Source: Lutraria lutraria (lineage: Eukaryota; Mollusca; Bivalvia; Venerida; Mactridae). Taken from it: a DNA stretch of 64,000 nt. Shown piece after piece: positions 49,801 to 62,100 of the stretch. How positions within the stretch are numbered: the first letter of the stretch is position 1; each line of letters opens with the position of its first letter. The stretch is taken from positions 11,315,407 through 11,379,406 of the forward strand of contig OZ026842.1 in assembly GCA_964023205.1 (NCBI GenBank). Direction: 5' to 3'. A program made the position numbers and the translations under genes. The notes under the pieces are model-generated. The model had not been told where the DNA came from. It made no database searches and saw only the letters and a list, made by a program, of their open reading frames with translations.

Positions 49801-52800
49801 CCCAGCTTAGATTTAAACTAGATCTACAGCAATTTCAACTCTTAATGAGTTATTTTCAACTCACAATTGCAACCAGAAGAGTGGATTTTTCCAACCCTGA
49901 TTGGTAAATCACAATGTCAGTTTGGTATATCAGTGGTGATTATATTCCAGATATATCCTGAATTCTGTATTTTTCTGTCCTGAAAGAGCTATGATTATGA
50001 GAAAAATAAAAGTTATTTGATGAAAATATATTAAGAAATGACAAAGTTATGTTTAATGTAATGTTCTTTGAAGTATTTTCTTTTATACTAACTGACGAAA
50101 ACACTCTTGTTTGGCAAAAATGGTCGGCCGTATTTGATTTTCAGGATTTTTAATTTCGTTGTATTGACTCCCTTGTTTATATTTCAGTGGTTGTGTGTCA
50201 ATTACATTCTTATATTACTGTTAATGTTCTCTTTATTCAGTGGTTCTGGGCATGTATCCAAATGGAAGCATGTGCGGCTGAAAAAATGTACACATTCCAA
50301 AAGGTAAGTACATAATGTATATTTGTATGGTACTTATTGAATCATTCATAGTATATGTTTATTTTCATCACTTAAATTAACTCTAACTTTCACTTAGCTA
50401 GTATACTAGATCACTGTTACATACTTAAGTGTGCATTTATTTCCTGTGTCTATCAAGCATTGTAACAGTTATATAATTGTATGAGTAATACACTATTGTA
50501 CAGATCAAGTGATATTTCCTAGAATTAATTTATTTCTTGTTAAGTTTTGTTATTTAACAAATGTATTGTTTTATTTTACTTAACCGTCATAAGTTAATTT
50601 ATTAAATTAAGTAAAGCGAAGAAAATTGTAATTTTTCTATGTATGTTGGTAAGAAAAGATTTCATCTGTTTATTATGAATTAAATGATTTTACATGAAGC
50701 AAGGTGCTCACTCGATTTTAAAGATTGGGTTAAAAAATGGACCCTCAATTGATACTAAGTCTGAAGTCTCTAAAAAACGTTCTACTAATGTTAAAGTTAA
50801 TTTGACCTTTTAGTACTAATTCTCTAAAGTCGGAAATTTTATTTGACTAATTTCAAGAGTCAGAATATCATTTCAAATTAGAGCCCAGTAAAGCCAGTGA
50901 AGAGCTTGCAAGTGTGCATGCAGCTTACTCCTAAAAGGGCATTAATTCTATACTGTTTTGCTTCCCCTGTTCAAAACACTTTAGCTGCCATACTAGAGTC
51001 TTTATCAGAGTGGGTTACAAGAGATTCATGTTGATTAGTATCATTGTATTCAACTTGTTGATAGTTTTGATTACTTTAACCTTAATGAATCTTATTGCAG
51101 GGCGAGCCTGTTTCTAATCTATTTACGCCCAGTACAATGTCGGGATCCAAATCAAGGAAGAGGAAACGACTGAAAGAGAATATTGCACATTTAGCGTCTG
51201 ATGAAGAGTTAGAATCTCCAGTGTATAACAAACGACGTTCAAGTTCCAGTGATATGGGAGGCATTATCAGCCCGAACTCATTCCTCGATGTATCTAATAC
51301 ACCAGATATATCTGATATCAATTTAAGTGAGTTTTTCATTAACAACAATTAAAATAAATATAATATATGACAGATCATTCATTATATATTTGCATTTAGT
51401 TTACCACTTAGTAGAAAGTTTTTTGGACAACACAAGATATTTCATTTACTTTCAAATTATGGTCTTCATCTATCCATGCCTTCTGATTACTAGTAGAAGA
51501 TTTTTATCATATTTTTGGAAGCTTCAACAATTATGCTAAAAATTTATGTTTACTTGTTTTGATTTTGTTCCTTATGCATTGATATAATGATAGTACAATG
51601 TTCGGCACATTGGTCTTATGTGACCCATTGTGTATGCATTTAAGAATGATAAACATGAAATGTTTTTAATATCAATTGCAGCTGATCACCGGGAAAATGT
51701 CAAAGTTACACCAAGACTACAGGTTGTGAAAGAATTTCTACAAACAGAGAAAAACTATGTCGGCATTCTACATACACTAATAAATGTAAGTATGGAGTTC
51801 AGTTGACGAGATAACCATGGCAACCTACAAAAAACAGTGATTCTTACAATTGTTCACATCCAATAAGAAGTTATATTTATTTCTTCACAATTATTTTTAC
51901 TTTTCTTATTTTCATCTGAAAATACTTTTTGGGTCTAAGATTTACTTATAATATTAAAGTGTTTTATTCATCTTTTGAGCTACTGCACTTAATAATTTGA
52001 TGATCTATCCAAAATGCATATCGCAAGGACTTTATAATGTTGTGGATTTTCTTCCTCATTCAAGACTTGCATTCCACTTATTGTTTAATTTTAAGACTGA
52101 CATTATGACATTTTGCACGTACATAAAAATTTATCTACAAAATCTTGTTGGAGCATGATTTATACATTTCTATATTATCATTCTCTAATAGGGTATTCAA
52201 TACAGATTAAGATAAAATTTGAAAGAACTTTTTCTAAAGTTTCAATTTCATGTTGGTTTTTCTTCCTCAATTTATAAATGTGAAACTCCTTCTATCAAAA
52301 CATTAGGAAATTTATTATTGAGTGATAGACAAAATAATGTTGATAAATATGAAATAAATTATGTCAGACTGATTTCCTTTTTGAAATAGGAGAAGTGTAA
52401 TTATAAATACCATTAATTTACTTCAAGAGTTTTGTGTTATTTACAGATGTTAAATTTGTTGAAATTTTATTACCTTGTAAATTCAGTACTGTACAACTCA
52501 ATACTGGCTTAATTGTAGCATATTTCTTGTGCATTGCATACTGACTTTAATTTACATTTATAAAGACCTATATACACGTGTACAGGATGGCCCTCTCTTG
52601 AGCAACAACCTCCCTTCAACAACAGCATGATATTTTCCCGACTGTATGATTTAACTATTAATTTAACCTCTCTAGAAGAACAACCTCTCAATTACAACAT
52701 AATTTTGCTTCTCCCAAAGGGGTGTTGCTTTGGAGAGGTTACACTGTAGTAAAAAGGATGTTAATCCACAAGCATCTAGATTCAATTTTAATTATGAAAA

Positions 52801-55800
52801 TATATGATAAAAAAATAAAATCTGTAGTCGAGTGCCTTTATAAACAATAATTATATATAATATATCATTTAGCAGCAAGGAAATTAATGCTTGTGTTATA
52901 TAATTATGGTAATAGGTAGAGTTATCTTTCTTTTCAGACATTTAAAGTACAGATCGAAAAACAAGATCAATATAATGGAGCTATTTTAGCAGCCCCTGAT
53001 ATAAAGTTAATATTTGGTAACATTCCGCCTATATACAACATACATTGTTTTATACGTGATGAACTATCAGAGATAGTAGAGAACTGGCAGGAAGACTTTC
53101 TGATAGGATCTGTGATTAGCAAACATGTAAGTTGTCATGTCATTAAATAGTTAAACAACCACAATTTTATTCTATACTGTGGAATCATTAATTTTCGTTG
53201 GGTTCAATTTTCGTGGTTTTTACTGAAATGGCTATTTCGTGGGGACATAAATTCGTGGATTTTGATTTTTGAAAAGAAATGCCTTATCTCAGCATTTGAA
53301 TTCGTGGGGATTTGATTTTGTGGATGAGTCGAACCACAAAATCCACGAAATTAAATTCCCAACGAAAATTAATGATTCCACAGTAATTGCAGATATTTAG
53401 ACCTGAGCTTGTTCAAATTGAATTTGCTAAGCTCATACCACTCAACATTACTATCTGTATACTTACTGTTTGGCATTACTGTCTCTATATTCCAGGTGTA
53501 ATTTTGTAATATCAAACTTTTTGCCTTCAATAGTGATGACTACTAGGTAGTTTTAGCTAAGCCTATGAAATATGTTTTGATTAACAAAATGTATGATCGG
53601 AGATTTATTACAAGTTTCTTTCATACAATGTCACTTGTTTTACTCCTTATACTATTAAGTATTTCACACAGTTAATAGGAAACAATATCATTTGTGATAC
53701 ATTTAACCATCAATATAGTGTGTTGTACTAAACATTGAACTTTGTTTGATTTCAGGCTGAGGCTTTAGTGAAAGCATACCCTCCATTCGTCAACTTTTTT
53801 GAAGACACAAAAGAAAGAATACAAAAGTGTGATAAAACTAACCCAAGATTTCATGCTTTCTTAAAGGTAGGTTTTAACTTATAAAAAGAAGATGTGTTAT
53901 ACTAAATGCATCTGGTGTATAATTGTAAACGAAGCTGAAATTCTGTACATATGTTCTAAATTGTACACTTGTTTCTTTGTTTAGTTCAGGATAGAAGTAA
54001 ATCACTCTCTGCATGAGTACTTCTTGAGAAGTCATTTTCAGCTTGTCTATTTTCGAGGAAAAAGACAATCTATTGTGATTTTGATAAAATTCAAAACTTC
54101 ACAAAAATTGAACTTTGAGTATTTTTTAGGCATTCTTCATACAGTACAAAAGGATTATGCATATAATTAGTTTACAACCTTTGATATAATCATTACTGTA
54201 CTAAAATCATGCTGTAAATTGTATTTTTTTTTAAAAGTTCACTTCTACCATTATTGATTGTTCCTGTGTGTTAGGTATGTCAAACGAAGCCAGAGTGTGG
54301 TAGGCAGACATTGACAGAGTTGTTGATTAGGCCAGTACAAAGATTACCAAGTATTACTCTGTTACTGAATGGTAAGTGTCATATATATCTAATCATTGTT
54401 ACATTAAAGATAGTTACCTATGAATGTGTAAATTACTTATTGCAGTCAAACCTCTATTAGTGACCATCTCCAAATAAGGCCACCCTGTGAATAAAGACCA
54501 TTCTTTGAAAACCGTCATTGATTATTTTGAATATTACTACCTCAAAATAAAAGCCATCTGTCAGTTGAGGACATCATAAGTCTTTCCCAAGAGTGGCCTT
54601 TGTTCACAGGTTTGAATGAAATTTTGTTCAATCAAAAATGCTGATTGTCTATTTTAACGTTTTGATGTATATTTTAGTTGGTTTATGATTTATGTTTATA
54701 AATCCATACAGTGTACAGTAAACACACTTGTATCAATTTGTTGAATACTTTTCACCTCCTGAAAGTTTCGTGTGGACCGTACTTAATTTTTACTTTCATT
54801 TTGTGTTTCAGATATTTTAAAGCATACAGCTAAATCCAACCCAGATTACGTAGAAGTGGAGAAAGCTAACAGTGTGTTAAAAGAAGTAATGACGTAAGTG
54901 TTCTTCCCATCTGGAATTTTTATACTTATCAAAGATAGAATCTACTTTCTTAAATCGTTCATCTGTACATATTTGGACACTTGATGTTAAAGAAAATATT
55001 CAATTTTTTTGAACAGTTAAAAAAAAATTTGAGCAAACATCAAATTAATTTTGCTAGGTATGAAATAGATTTAGAAGTACAGGATTTACAAGAAATATTT
55101 TGATTGGGGTCATAATGATATAGATTATTTGTTTGTTTGTTTGTACCAAACTTTAACCTTGCCTGTAAATTCAAAATACTTCCATCTACCATCATCAAAC
55201 TTAATAAATATATTGTTTCCTCACCAACAACCTCTACAAGTCAAGAGGACCTGTGCATGTTCAGATCAAAGGTTAAGGTCAACCAGATGGGGGCATTGTG
55301 TTTTAAAGACGCATCTTGTTAGTGTCATATCTTCATGAAAAAACTCGGTCCTCATCATTGGTTTAGAACTTGCTACCCTTTAGCATCTATTTTGCTCTTA
55401 CCCAACTCAGTTCAGTGATGGGTCTTACTGAAGTTAGTTGATAAGAATATTGCAAACCCACAGTGTTAAAATCATCATCAATAGGAGAGATCGCTTATTC
55501 ATACGCAAAGTGTCCACCGGCATGTTTATTGAATGAATGAACAAAAATAATCTGCCATGAACAAATAGCTAGCTGGTGGGCACATTTGCATATATGAATA
55601 CCCCTGTATACAAACATGATCTCTCCTATAGTGTTATTCAGAGTCAATTTTTTTACATTTGTTTAAGATGTTATTTTATTTCAGACATATTAATGAAGAC
55701 AAGAGAAGAACAGAGAGTCAAGTTGTTATGTTTGATATTATGAAAGATATTGAAAACTGTCCTGTAAGTCATCCAGCTTGTTCATTTACATCATAAAAAA

Positions 55801-58800
55801 AAAAATATAAAAAAATTTATGTAAATATTTGTTCATTATTATTTTGTTTAAAATGTAATACAAAGAATTAGATCTATAATTATGTGCGTCAGAAATCAAT
55901 TTGCGAAGTGGTATGAAAGTGTCAAGAAGATATTAAAATATTTTGTATACCTGCACAGTTGTTTGACTCACATACTTGGTATTGACTTTGGTATTTATGG
56001 CCATGAAGTTATATGGTATATGTACAACTTTCTTCTATTTTGTATCTCATTTCAGAAAGTAGGAAATTAGCATTTTGGTCTAGGTACTATATAGATAATT
56101 GTCAATAATCAATGGTTCTTTTTTCAGGCTACATTATTGTCTTCACACAGATTTTTTATCACCAGAATGGATGTGGTAGAGTTATCTGATGCCCTGTGTG
56201 CGAGGGGGGCTCCTCTTGCTTTATTTTTATTCTCAGATTGTGTTGTGGTAAGTCTTGGTTGTACAGTACAACCTCTCCACAGCTACACTGTTTGGGAGTA
56301 GCAAAATTATGTTGCTCCAGAGAGGTTATTGCTCCAAAGAGGTTAAATTAATAATCAAATCATGCAGTGTGAAAACAGGGGTGTGATTCTTCCTCCTTTC
56401 AGCTGATTTCCTCTTTTTTTTGTCTTAAAATCTTCGAAACAAAAGGATCCAGATTCAGTCTGGCCTACTCAAAAATGATGATTTTGCAAGAGTAAGGTGG
56501 TGGTAGGGTATTTCAGCCTTTTTGCTCTTAGAGCAATCACAGGCCTGGAAAATCATGATGTTGCTGAAAGAAGGTTGTTGCTCAACAGAGGGCCACTCTG
56601 GAGAAGTTGTACTGTAATTTAATTGACAAATTGATTGTAAGCTCAGTTGCTTAAGCCCTGGGACTACTAAATATTTAAGTTATGGGCTCAAGGCCTGGTC
56701 AAGGGCAGATATTTTTCTTTCCATTTTACTGACAATGTTATGAGTATGATTTATGTCCACAATCAATTGTCTTTCATTTTTGATTTACTGTATTCAAAGG
56801 GATATTGTCCTACAAGGGGTGGTGACCAAGTAGCACTGATTATGTAGAGTAATTACTGTACATTTATTTATAAGCAAATGGCTGCTTATTACCAGTTCAA
56901 TAAACATGATACAAACATTAGCTGCAGGGTTCTCAATAACAGCAGGCTGCCGGCCAATTTAGCCGCTTAGAAATGTGTTTGGGCCTGTTTGGAGTCTCAA
57001 AAGTTCATAAAATATTGCTAGAAAATGCCCAGACCCCATCTAGCAGGCCTGCTAGTCTAGCTTTTGGGCCTGTTGGCCACAAACTTACTGAGAACCCTGC
57101 TGAGCTGTTCACATTCATATCTATATCATATTTGGTATGATGTGTGCCATGATTAATTAAGAGCTGAAAATCATATTTTTAAATACTTAGTTGACCATAC
57201 TGATGTAAAACTGTTGCTATCTTCATTTTCAGATATGTAAGCGTAGAACAAAAGTGCTACTTTCTAAGAGTCCGTCCTCATCAAAGACGCCGCAGAAAGG
57301 ATTTAAGCATATTGAATTGATTCAGTTGCAATGTGTTAAGCGTGTCCTGGACATTGTTGAGTCAGAAAATTGCAAAGATGCTTTCGGATTCATAGTTAAA
57401 AATGCTGGGGACATGAAGGAAAAACTGTTCACATTCATGATAGATTCAGATGAAATGGACAAAGCTAGTTTTATGACTCATGTTTCTAAGTCAATAGCAA
57501 ACACTGTTTGTCGGACAGATTATGTAAGTATTTATCATTGGGAATTTAGGATTCATCTGTAGTGTGTGAATATCAAAAAAGTTGTCAGAATCTAGTTAAA
57601 AGTAAAGCTAATAATAACAATGGTACTCTTTTCAAAATGATAAAGAATGCAAAAATATTTTATTTTTCATTGTTTTATCATTCACTCGTGTGTTTTTTTC
57701 ATATTCCATTGTTTGTCTTCAGTATCAAAATGAATGAATTAAGTATGAAGCTGTGATGTTTTGTTTTTCAGGAAAATCTAATGTTTACAGTTGTTGGTGA
57801 TCAGTTACAGGTTAACACTCAGGATCTTGGGAACCAGACACTGAGTAAAGCAGCTAGCAGGTAATGTAATGTTCCCTATTCAAGTACTTGTTCATGTTAC
57901 GTTATTTGTCTGTGTCAGTAACGATATGTCAAGTATGTAGAACATACTGATGGGATAATAGTGGTCACATGCTGAACTACTGAACGAATAGTCACAGGTT
58001 CAAATCTCTGCGCCCCTTACAAATTTCTCAGGGGCACTTTTTCAGTGTCCCTGTTCTAAGGAACTGTGTCTAGAAAAGGGGCGAGATGTGTATTTGTGCA
58101 GGAAAACTACCAGAAAGTAGGTATACGAATGCTTTGTTCTTCTGTGTCTTCTCCCATCTATGCCCTGAAATGACCATAGCTGTCGAATGTGCTGTTAAAC
58201 AAAACGTGATTAAGATGCTGATATCGGTCAAAGTTTTTCCAGTCCAAATGTCCATCTGAAATACAGGACCGACAGTTGATTCAAGTAGGGTTTCATGGGC
58301 AGATTCATTTATAGAGTTACCAGCTACTTGACGACAAATTTGTAACTTTTTGTGTGTATGCTTCATGGTCATGGATAACTGGATTGGTCAGTGATTAAGG
58401 ATTGTATAAAAGCCACTCAGTATGTCTGGATTTGTGCATAGCTAAATTATTTAGCATACAATTTATTGGAAAATTTCTGTTACTTTCTGTATTGAAAATA
58501 GTTTTGTTATCACCAACATAAAGTGCATCTTGTTTCTTTTTATTGTAAATTAGTTTCTTTTTATTGTAAATTAATTTCTACATTACAGGTTCAGCAGAAG
58601 GGTTAGTCGGGCATTTTCATTCAACAAAACACCCAGACGAATAAAACGTGCAGTGTCACATGTGTTCAGTCCATTTGTGAAAGACAATTCAAGGGAGTTC
58701 ACTCCTGGGAATCTTCAGGGGAAACGACTAGCTAGTAGTATAGATCTGAGAGTAAGTGCTTTTTATTCATTGTCTGTATCAAGTATGATCACATTATGGA

Positions 58801-59148
58801 CATTTAGACGAACCTGTGTTAGCGCCACCTCTGAATAACTGCCACTCTGTGAATAAAGGCCGTTCTTTTAAAACTTGTCATTTGTTACTTAGAACAAAAT
58901 GTCCTCCAATTAAAAGGTCACTTGTCAATTAAGGCCAGTTTTTGTCTTTACCAAGGATGGCCTTTGTTTACAGGTTTGACTGTCACTGTACCTGTCTAGA
59001 GTATTACCAACATTATCAAATGGCGTATTTCTTATGCATTATTTTCATTCTGTCATTTTAGGAGGACAGTATAAGTCTCGCTGATTTCTGTGACATGAGT
59101 GATACAACCAGTCTCGGCGCCTTCTCACTGAAAGATCCACTCGACTGA
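37819..59148 (+). CDS. ECT2: ECT2, BRCT-DH-PH Rho guanine nucleotide exchange factor
   Basis: 22 coding exons: 37819-37861, 39659-39703, 42776-42849, 43406-43585, 44274-44363, 44850-44957, 46940-47041, 48104-48203, 49293-49405, 50241-50303, 51101-51326, 51682-51785, 52938-53126, 53756-53866, 54275-54371, 54812-54893, 55685-55763, 56128-56247, 57233-57523, 57772-57860, 58589-58751, 59062-59148. All are GT-AG and phases agree; the product is 851 aa, slightly shorter than human. ECT2 activates RhoA at the midzone to form the contractile ring. Rough domains: BRCT0 30-115 (VRIIGPPIVIKC), BRCT1 125-214 (LKVCFTGFKE, VTHLVAN, SPDWL), BRCT2 215-305 (LSFLGF, CTHLIID, EWFWACIQME), basic NLS linker SKSRKRKRLKE with a TP site before it and SNTPDIS after, DH 388-580 (EFLQTEKNYVGIL, LLIRPVQRLPSITLLLND), PH 605-745, then a polybasic tail (RAFSFNKTPRRIKRAV). 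The start is the first ATG (MAEGTRSLD). The second linker segment with GDTPK seen in human is not evident. Confidence 0.97.
38709..38786 (+). CDS. possible ECT2 cassette exon
   Basis: Acceptor gatattttag and donor TATG|GTAGGT bound 78 bases that are open in the ECT2 frame with symmetric phase 1, so inclusion adds 26 residues (YIYNKYFESPSVHV followed by TRRCCSNCQYY). I know of no counterpart in ECT2. It could be a clade-specific alternative exon or chance. Confidence 0.3.
40334..40868. mobile_element. probable TIR element in ECT2 intron 2
   Basis: Left 'gccttgcaatctgactaaa' and right 'ttttaatcagattgagagcc' are imperfect inverted repeats about 500 bases apart. The interior is richer in CpG than its surroundings. 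Near the right end 'cctcatagcgtagcgggtttgagg' forms a hairpin. Exact ends are uncertain. Confidence 0.4.
41610..41865 (-). mobile_element. degenerate tRNA-derived SINE
   Basis: Colinear with 24040-24330: 'tttaacgccatttttcgac', 'ccagttttcctgga', 'aaccagta', and a minus-strand tRNA-like head 'tggttagagcgctggatttg' with a degenerate B box. Lies in ECT2 intron 2. Confidence 0.6.
44465..44755 (+). mobile_element. tRNA-derived SINE, best tRNA head
   Basis: The head reads GGTTAGCTCAGTGGTTAGTG then 'aagaggttgtgaattctaaccctgg' (B box-like). The body contains 'gaggctcacactgtctgtta', 'acatcctatgttaaattgcc' and 'ctctgaattatgtggggtag'. It is the forward counterpart of 24040-24330 and lies in ECT2 intron 5, between exons ending 44363 and starting 44850. 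Confidence 0.8.
47207..47500. mobile_element. CAGGGYTCRAA-end MITE in ECT2 intron 7
   Basis: Ends CAGGGCTCAAATTTAAC and GTTAATTTCGAACCCTG form a 17-bp imperfect TIR. The interior repeats 'ctagcaatttttt'/'gctagcaatttgctag' in both directions. It is 294 bp long and non-coding. Confidence 0.65.
47520..47655 (-). mobile_element. SINE head fragment
   Basis: The minus strand reads 'gtagtgtggagttaacgtgctg' (A box-like) and 'aggttcgaatctcggctc' (a good B box). There is no tRNA acceptor pairing and the body is short. ECT2 intron 7. Confidence 0.5.
52580..52750 (-). mobile_element. ACAACCTCTCC-family MITE, internally deleted copy
   Basis: Reverse-oriented relative of 56262-56616. Its right end GAGAGGTTACACTGTAG and left end GTACAGGATGGCCCTCTC correspond to the two termini of that element. 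'cttgagcaacaacctccc' matches its inner right arm. ECT2 intron 12. Confidence 0.6.
53175..53385. mobile_element. ~211-bp MITE with perfect ~29-bp TIRs and TA target
   Basis: TIRs at the two edges are exact reverse complements, starting TACTGTGGAATCATTAATTT and running to about 53203 on the left. A flanking TA on each side suggests a Tc1/mariner-type target. The interior repeats 'tcgtgg.gattt' in both orientations, so the whole element can fold into a long hairpin. ECT2 intron 13. Confidence 0.85.
54442..54617. mobile_element. AGGTTTGACTGT-family MITE, copy 5
   Basis: Left end GCAGTCAAACCTCTATTAG, right end TTCACAGGTTTGAATGA. Phrases 'aataaggccaccctgtgaat' and 'agagtggcctttgttcac' match the family. 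ECT2 intron 15. Confidence 0.75.
55243..55330 (-). repeat. partial copy of the ~210-bp dispersed repeat
   Basis: The reverse complement contains 'gacctttgatctgaacatgc' and 'aaacacaatgcccccatctgg', matching the starts of 22592 and 30318. ECT2 intron 16. Confidence 0.5.
55481..55629. mobile_element. ~149-bp palindromic MITE
   Basis: Ends ATAGGAGAGATC and GATCTCTCCTAT are exact inverted repeats. The arms remain partly complementary further in ('tattcatacgcaaagtgt' against 'ttgcatatatgaatacccc'). ECT2 intron 16. Confidence 0.65.
56262..56616. mobile_element. 355-bp ACAACCTCTCC-family MITE
   Basis: 18-bp TIRs TACAGTACAACCTCTCCA / TGGAGAAGTTGTACTGTA differ at one position. Related pieces are at 201-276 and 52580-52750. 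It begins only 15 bases after the donor of the ECT2 exon ending at 56247. Confidence 0.8.
56934..57100. mobile_element. 167-bp GCAGGGTTCTCA-end MITE
   Basis: Perfect 12-bp inverted ends GCAGGGTTCTCA / TGAGAACCCTGC. The C+G-rich interior has 'gcaggctgccggcca' and 'ggcctgctagtctagc'. Same ECT2 intron as the 56.3-kb element. Confidence 0.75.
58804..58986. mobile_element. AGGTTTGACTGT-family MITE, copy 6
   Basis: Left part 'acgaacctgtgttagcgccacc', right end ACAGGTTTGACTGTCA. 'gtgaataaaggccgttctttt' and 'ggatggcctttgtttac' match the family. It lies in the last ECT2 intron. Confidence 0.7.
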
Positions 59149-62100
59149 CATGCCAGATGGCGCTTCCTTCTTCGTAAACCTGCTAAACGTGTCAGAAAGA
59201 TGCGACGTGTAAGCAGTGTTCCAGTCATCTGGGAATCAGCCGTGTAATAAACATGTGACAGGATTATTGTCCTGTTAAATTAGGTTGTGAATTCAATATT
59301 ATTTTAAAGTATTATGTAGACATCAGTTACTAGAAACAGTTTTATCCCAGGATTTGCATTCTCTTAAGCCTTGAAAATTTGTTGGTTCGTTTTCTGGTGT
59401 ACAAGTTGTGGTAAAAAATTAAGAGAAACATGAGATGTATTTCTTCTTTTACATCACTTGATCTACCTTGAAAAGAATTTTAATTAACATTATGATATTA
59501 GTTTTCTGTGCTTTATTGAATAAATCAGACACAAATTCATTGTACATTAGATAATTGGTAATGGTCTTTTAATTTGCCCTTTGCTTTGAAAGCTTTTTAA
59601 TTTTCACTTAGCTGTAGTTCTGTATTGTACGATAATTGTTTTTTAACTTTAAGAATCTTATGCACTGTTTTCCTTAGTTGTCCAGCTTGAGATGCCAGGT
59701 TGCTTAATAGATAGTTGCTTTAATTAGGAATAAGATTTTGATGTCATGTAGTTTACACGCTGTAGGAAGTGCCATCATAATTATGCATTAAATCATAGTT
59801 GTATCATCATCATTTTATCATAGATCCTACTCGGGGTTATTTCTTTCTTTACATCATTTCATCAGCTACTAAGTACATGTGTTCAGTTTTCTGTGATTCT
59901 ATAGGAGTATGTATTATGAATATCTGTAATAGCACATGTTTTATAAAGATCTGTATGTTAGTGGAGCCTACTTGGTTAGCACAGTCATCTTTCTGATAAG
60001 TAGTTAAAACTCTATTCACTGTATTTACCACAATAATATTACTTTTGTGTCTCATTTCAGTCTGTGAAATTAAGGTTTGAAATGTGGTTGCCCGAAACAG
60101 AAATTTTAGCTGCGTTTGCTTTGATTTATTAATGAAAATTTGGTTGTCTGAACCAAAATTTTGGTTGTCCAAATGAAAAATTGGTTGTCCCGGACAACAG
60201 GACAACTGCAAATTTCGCAGACTGTCATTTTTGCATAAAAATCAAAGTATTTGATAAATGGTGTGTTAACCAAGTGGACAATGTTTCATTGAAAGCCTAT
60301 TGTAGTTCAGACCCTGAGGTTATAAAACTTGAAAACATATTCAGATCAATTATACTAACGGATGATATCAGTATTGTCCAATCATAATTAACTCAGAAAT
60401 ATTGAGAGATTTGAGCTTATAGATTGATCTCAGGTTTATAACTCATTTTTGCAATGGAGTTCAGCTTTTTTGTCATGGCTCATCCCCCTCATCTTACATT
60501 TTTTGTCCCTATTGGTGCTATTAATTATACTTGTTCTGTGCCATCATACTCCATATGTTCAGTATAGTAGTAAACTGTAGTCTTAATATACAAGTAGTAT
60601 AATTATAAACATATCAATATAGTGTGATGTATTATTTATAACTATACCTGTAAATTACATGTACATTATACACATACATGTATTCAACTATTATCTGTAC
60701 AATCTTTATTTAGCATTAAGCATGTTTTTGTACCAATTAAACTGTTTTCAATTACCTTACGTGATACAATTTGGTAGGTCATGGAATATTTGTCAAAATA
60801 CATGTACTTCACCATTTATTTCTAGCAGCTTGCTTGACTGGCGTGCCCCAAACTGAGATAAATTTTCTCATTGTAGTAACTTGCACTTCATCTTTGCTGT
60901 TTCACTTTGACTAGTTCTGTGAAATCTAAGTTTACTATTTATGGAAGAATCTATGTTTTGTATTAGAGTTTTAACTTGCAAATTGGAGGTTTTACATTTT
61001 GTCTCAATGGAAATAAATTCAATTTGTCCCAAAGACTGCATTATATTAGATATTGTATAATACTTTCAGTTTGACATCAACACAAGATACTTGCTGAAAA
61101 CATAATGCTATCACTGACTTCTAATCAGCTGTTTTTATCAATTTCTCTTTCTCGGTGGTTTTAACTCAACTTTATCAATGCTATTGTATTGTTACAAAAT
61201 AGTGCCCTGTATTACATAGTCTTTGTGTTGCAACCTTGTCTGCTGTTGAACAAAAAAAGTTTAATCAAAATATGATCATTATATAAATTTGATATAGTGA
61301 TGTATGTAGTATAGAGTATTCATGCTTATATCTGTAATGCACTTTCTATTTTCTCTCTAATCTTTATTCTGCCTTCTATTTCTTCTGTGTGCTTTTCTGT
61401 AGTTACAATTCTTTTTGTGTTTTAGTCTGAATTTGCTTATATTTTATTTGCTCATTAAACCTATTGATACATTGTGTAACAAATTGCATTGAATGCTATT
61501 TTAGACCTACAACAAATTCTGAGTGCTTTTTGTTTATTTTGTATGCCTAAACTCGGTGATAGATATCTTCGTTTAGATTTACAGACTACATTTCATCAAT
61601 TTATACACAGGGCCATCCTTAAATGATATTTTGTTTGCGGTTACACAACCTACTCACCAAAAAGGACCATACCAAACTTTTTTGGCTTCTTGGGTAAAAA
61701 AACATTTTTAATAAAAATAAAGCATTCTGACATGTATTTTGGGTTCAATTAAAAAAATTCAATTGTAAAAAAAGTCCTACCTACCTTCCCACTGAAAATT
61801 CTCTGGGTAAGGTTACAACAAACAAACAAATCTTTAAGGATGGCCTAGGTGATCTGTCTAGAACTTCAGCTTTTTCATGTCCCATTGGGAATGGTTTTTA
61901 TTGTGTCTGAGACACTGAGCTTAAGGGGTTTTTTTTAATCTTTCTTTTCACTTACGTTTATATCAATTGATAGAGAAGATAGTATTCACTGTCTTCATGT
62001 GTTCTGGAATCTGATTTTTATTTGTTTAGTTTTTAAATTCTCTCTTTAGGACCAACTCCAAATATTAAAAAGCAATTATAATTGCTATGTGGAGAGATGG

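Noticed and set aside
60050..60387. Overlapping 68- and 120-codon frames downstream of ECT2
   Set aside because: They cover a repeat with internal 'ttggttgtcc' units and no splice or start context; likely chance.
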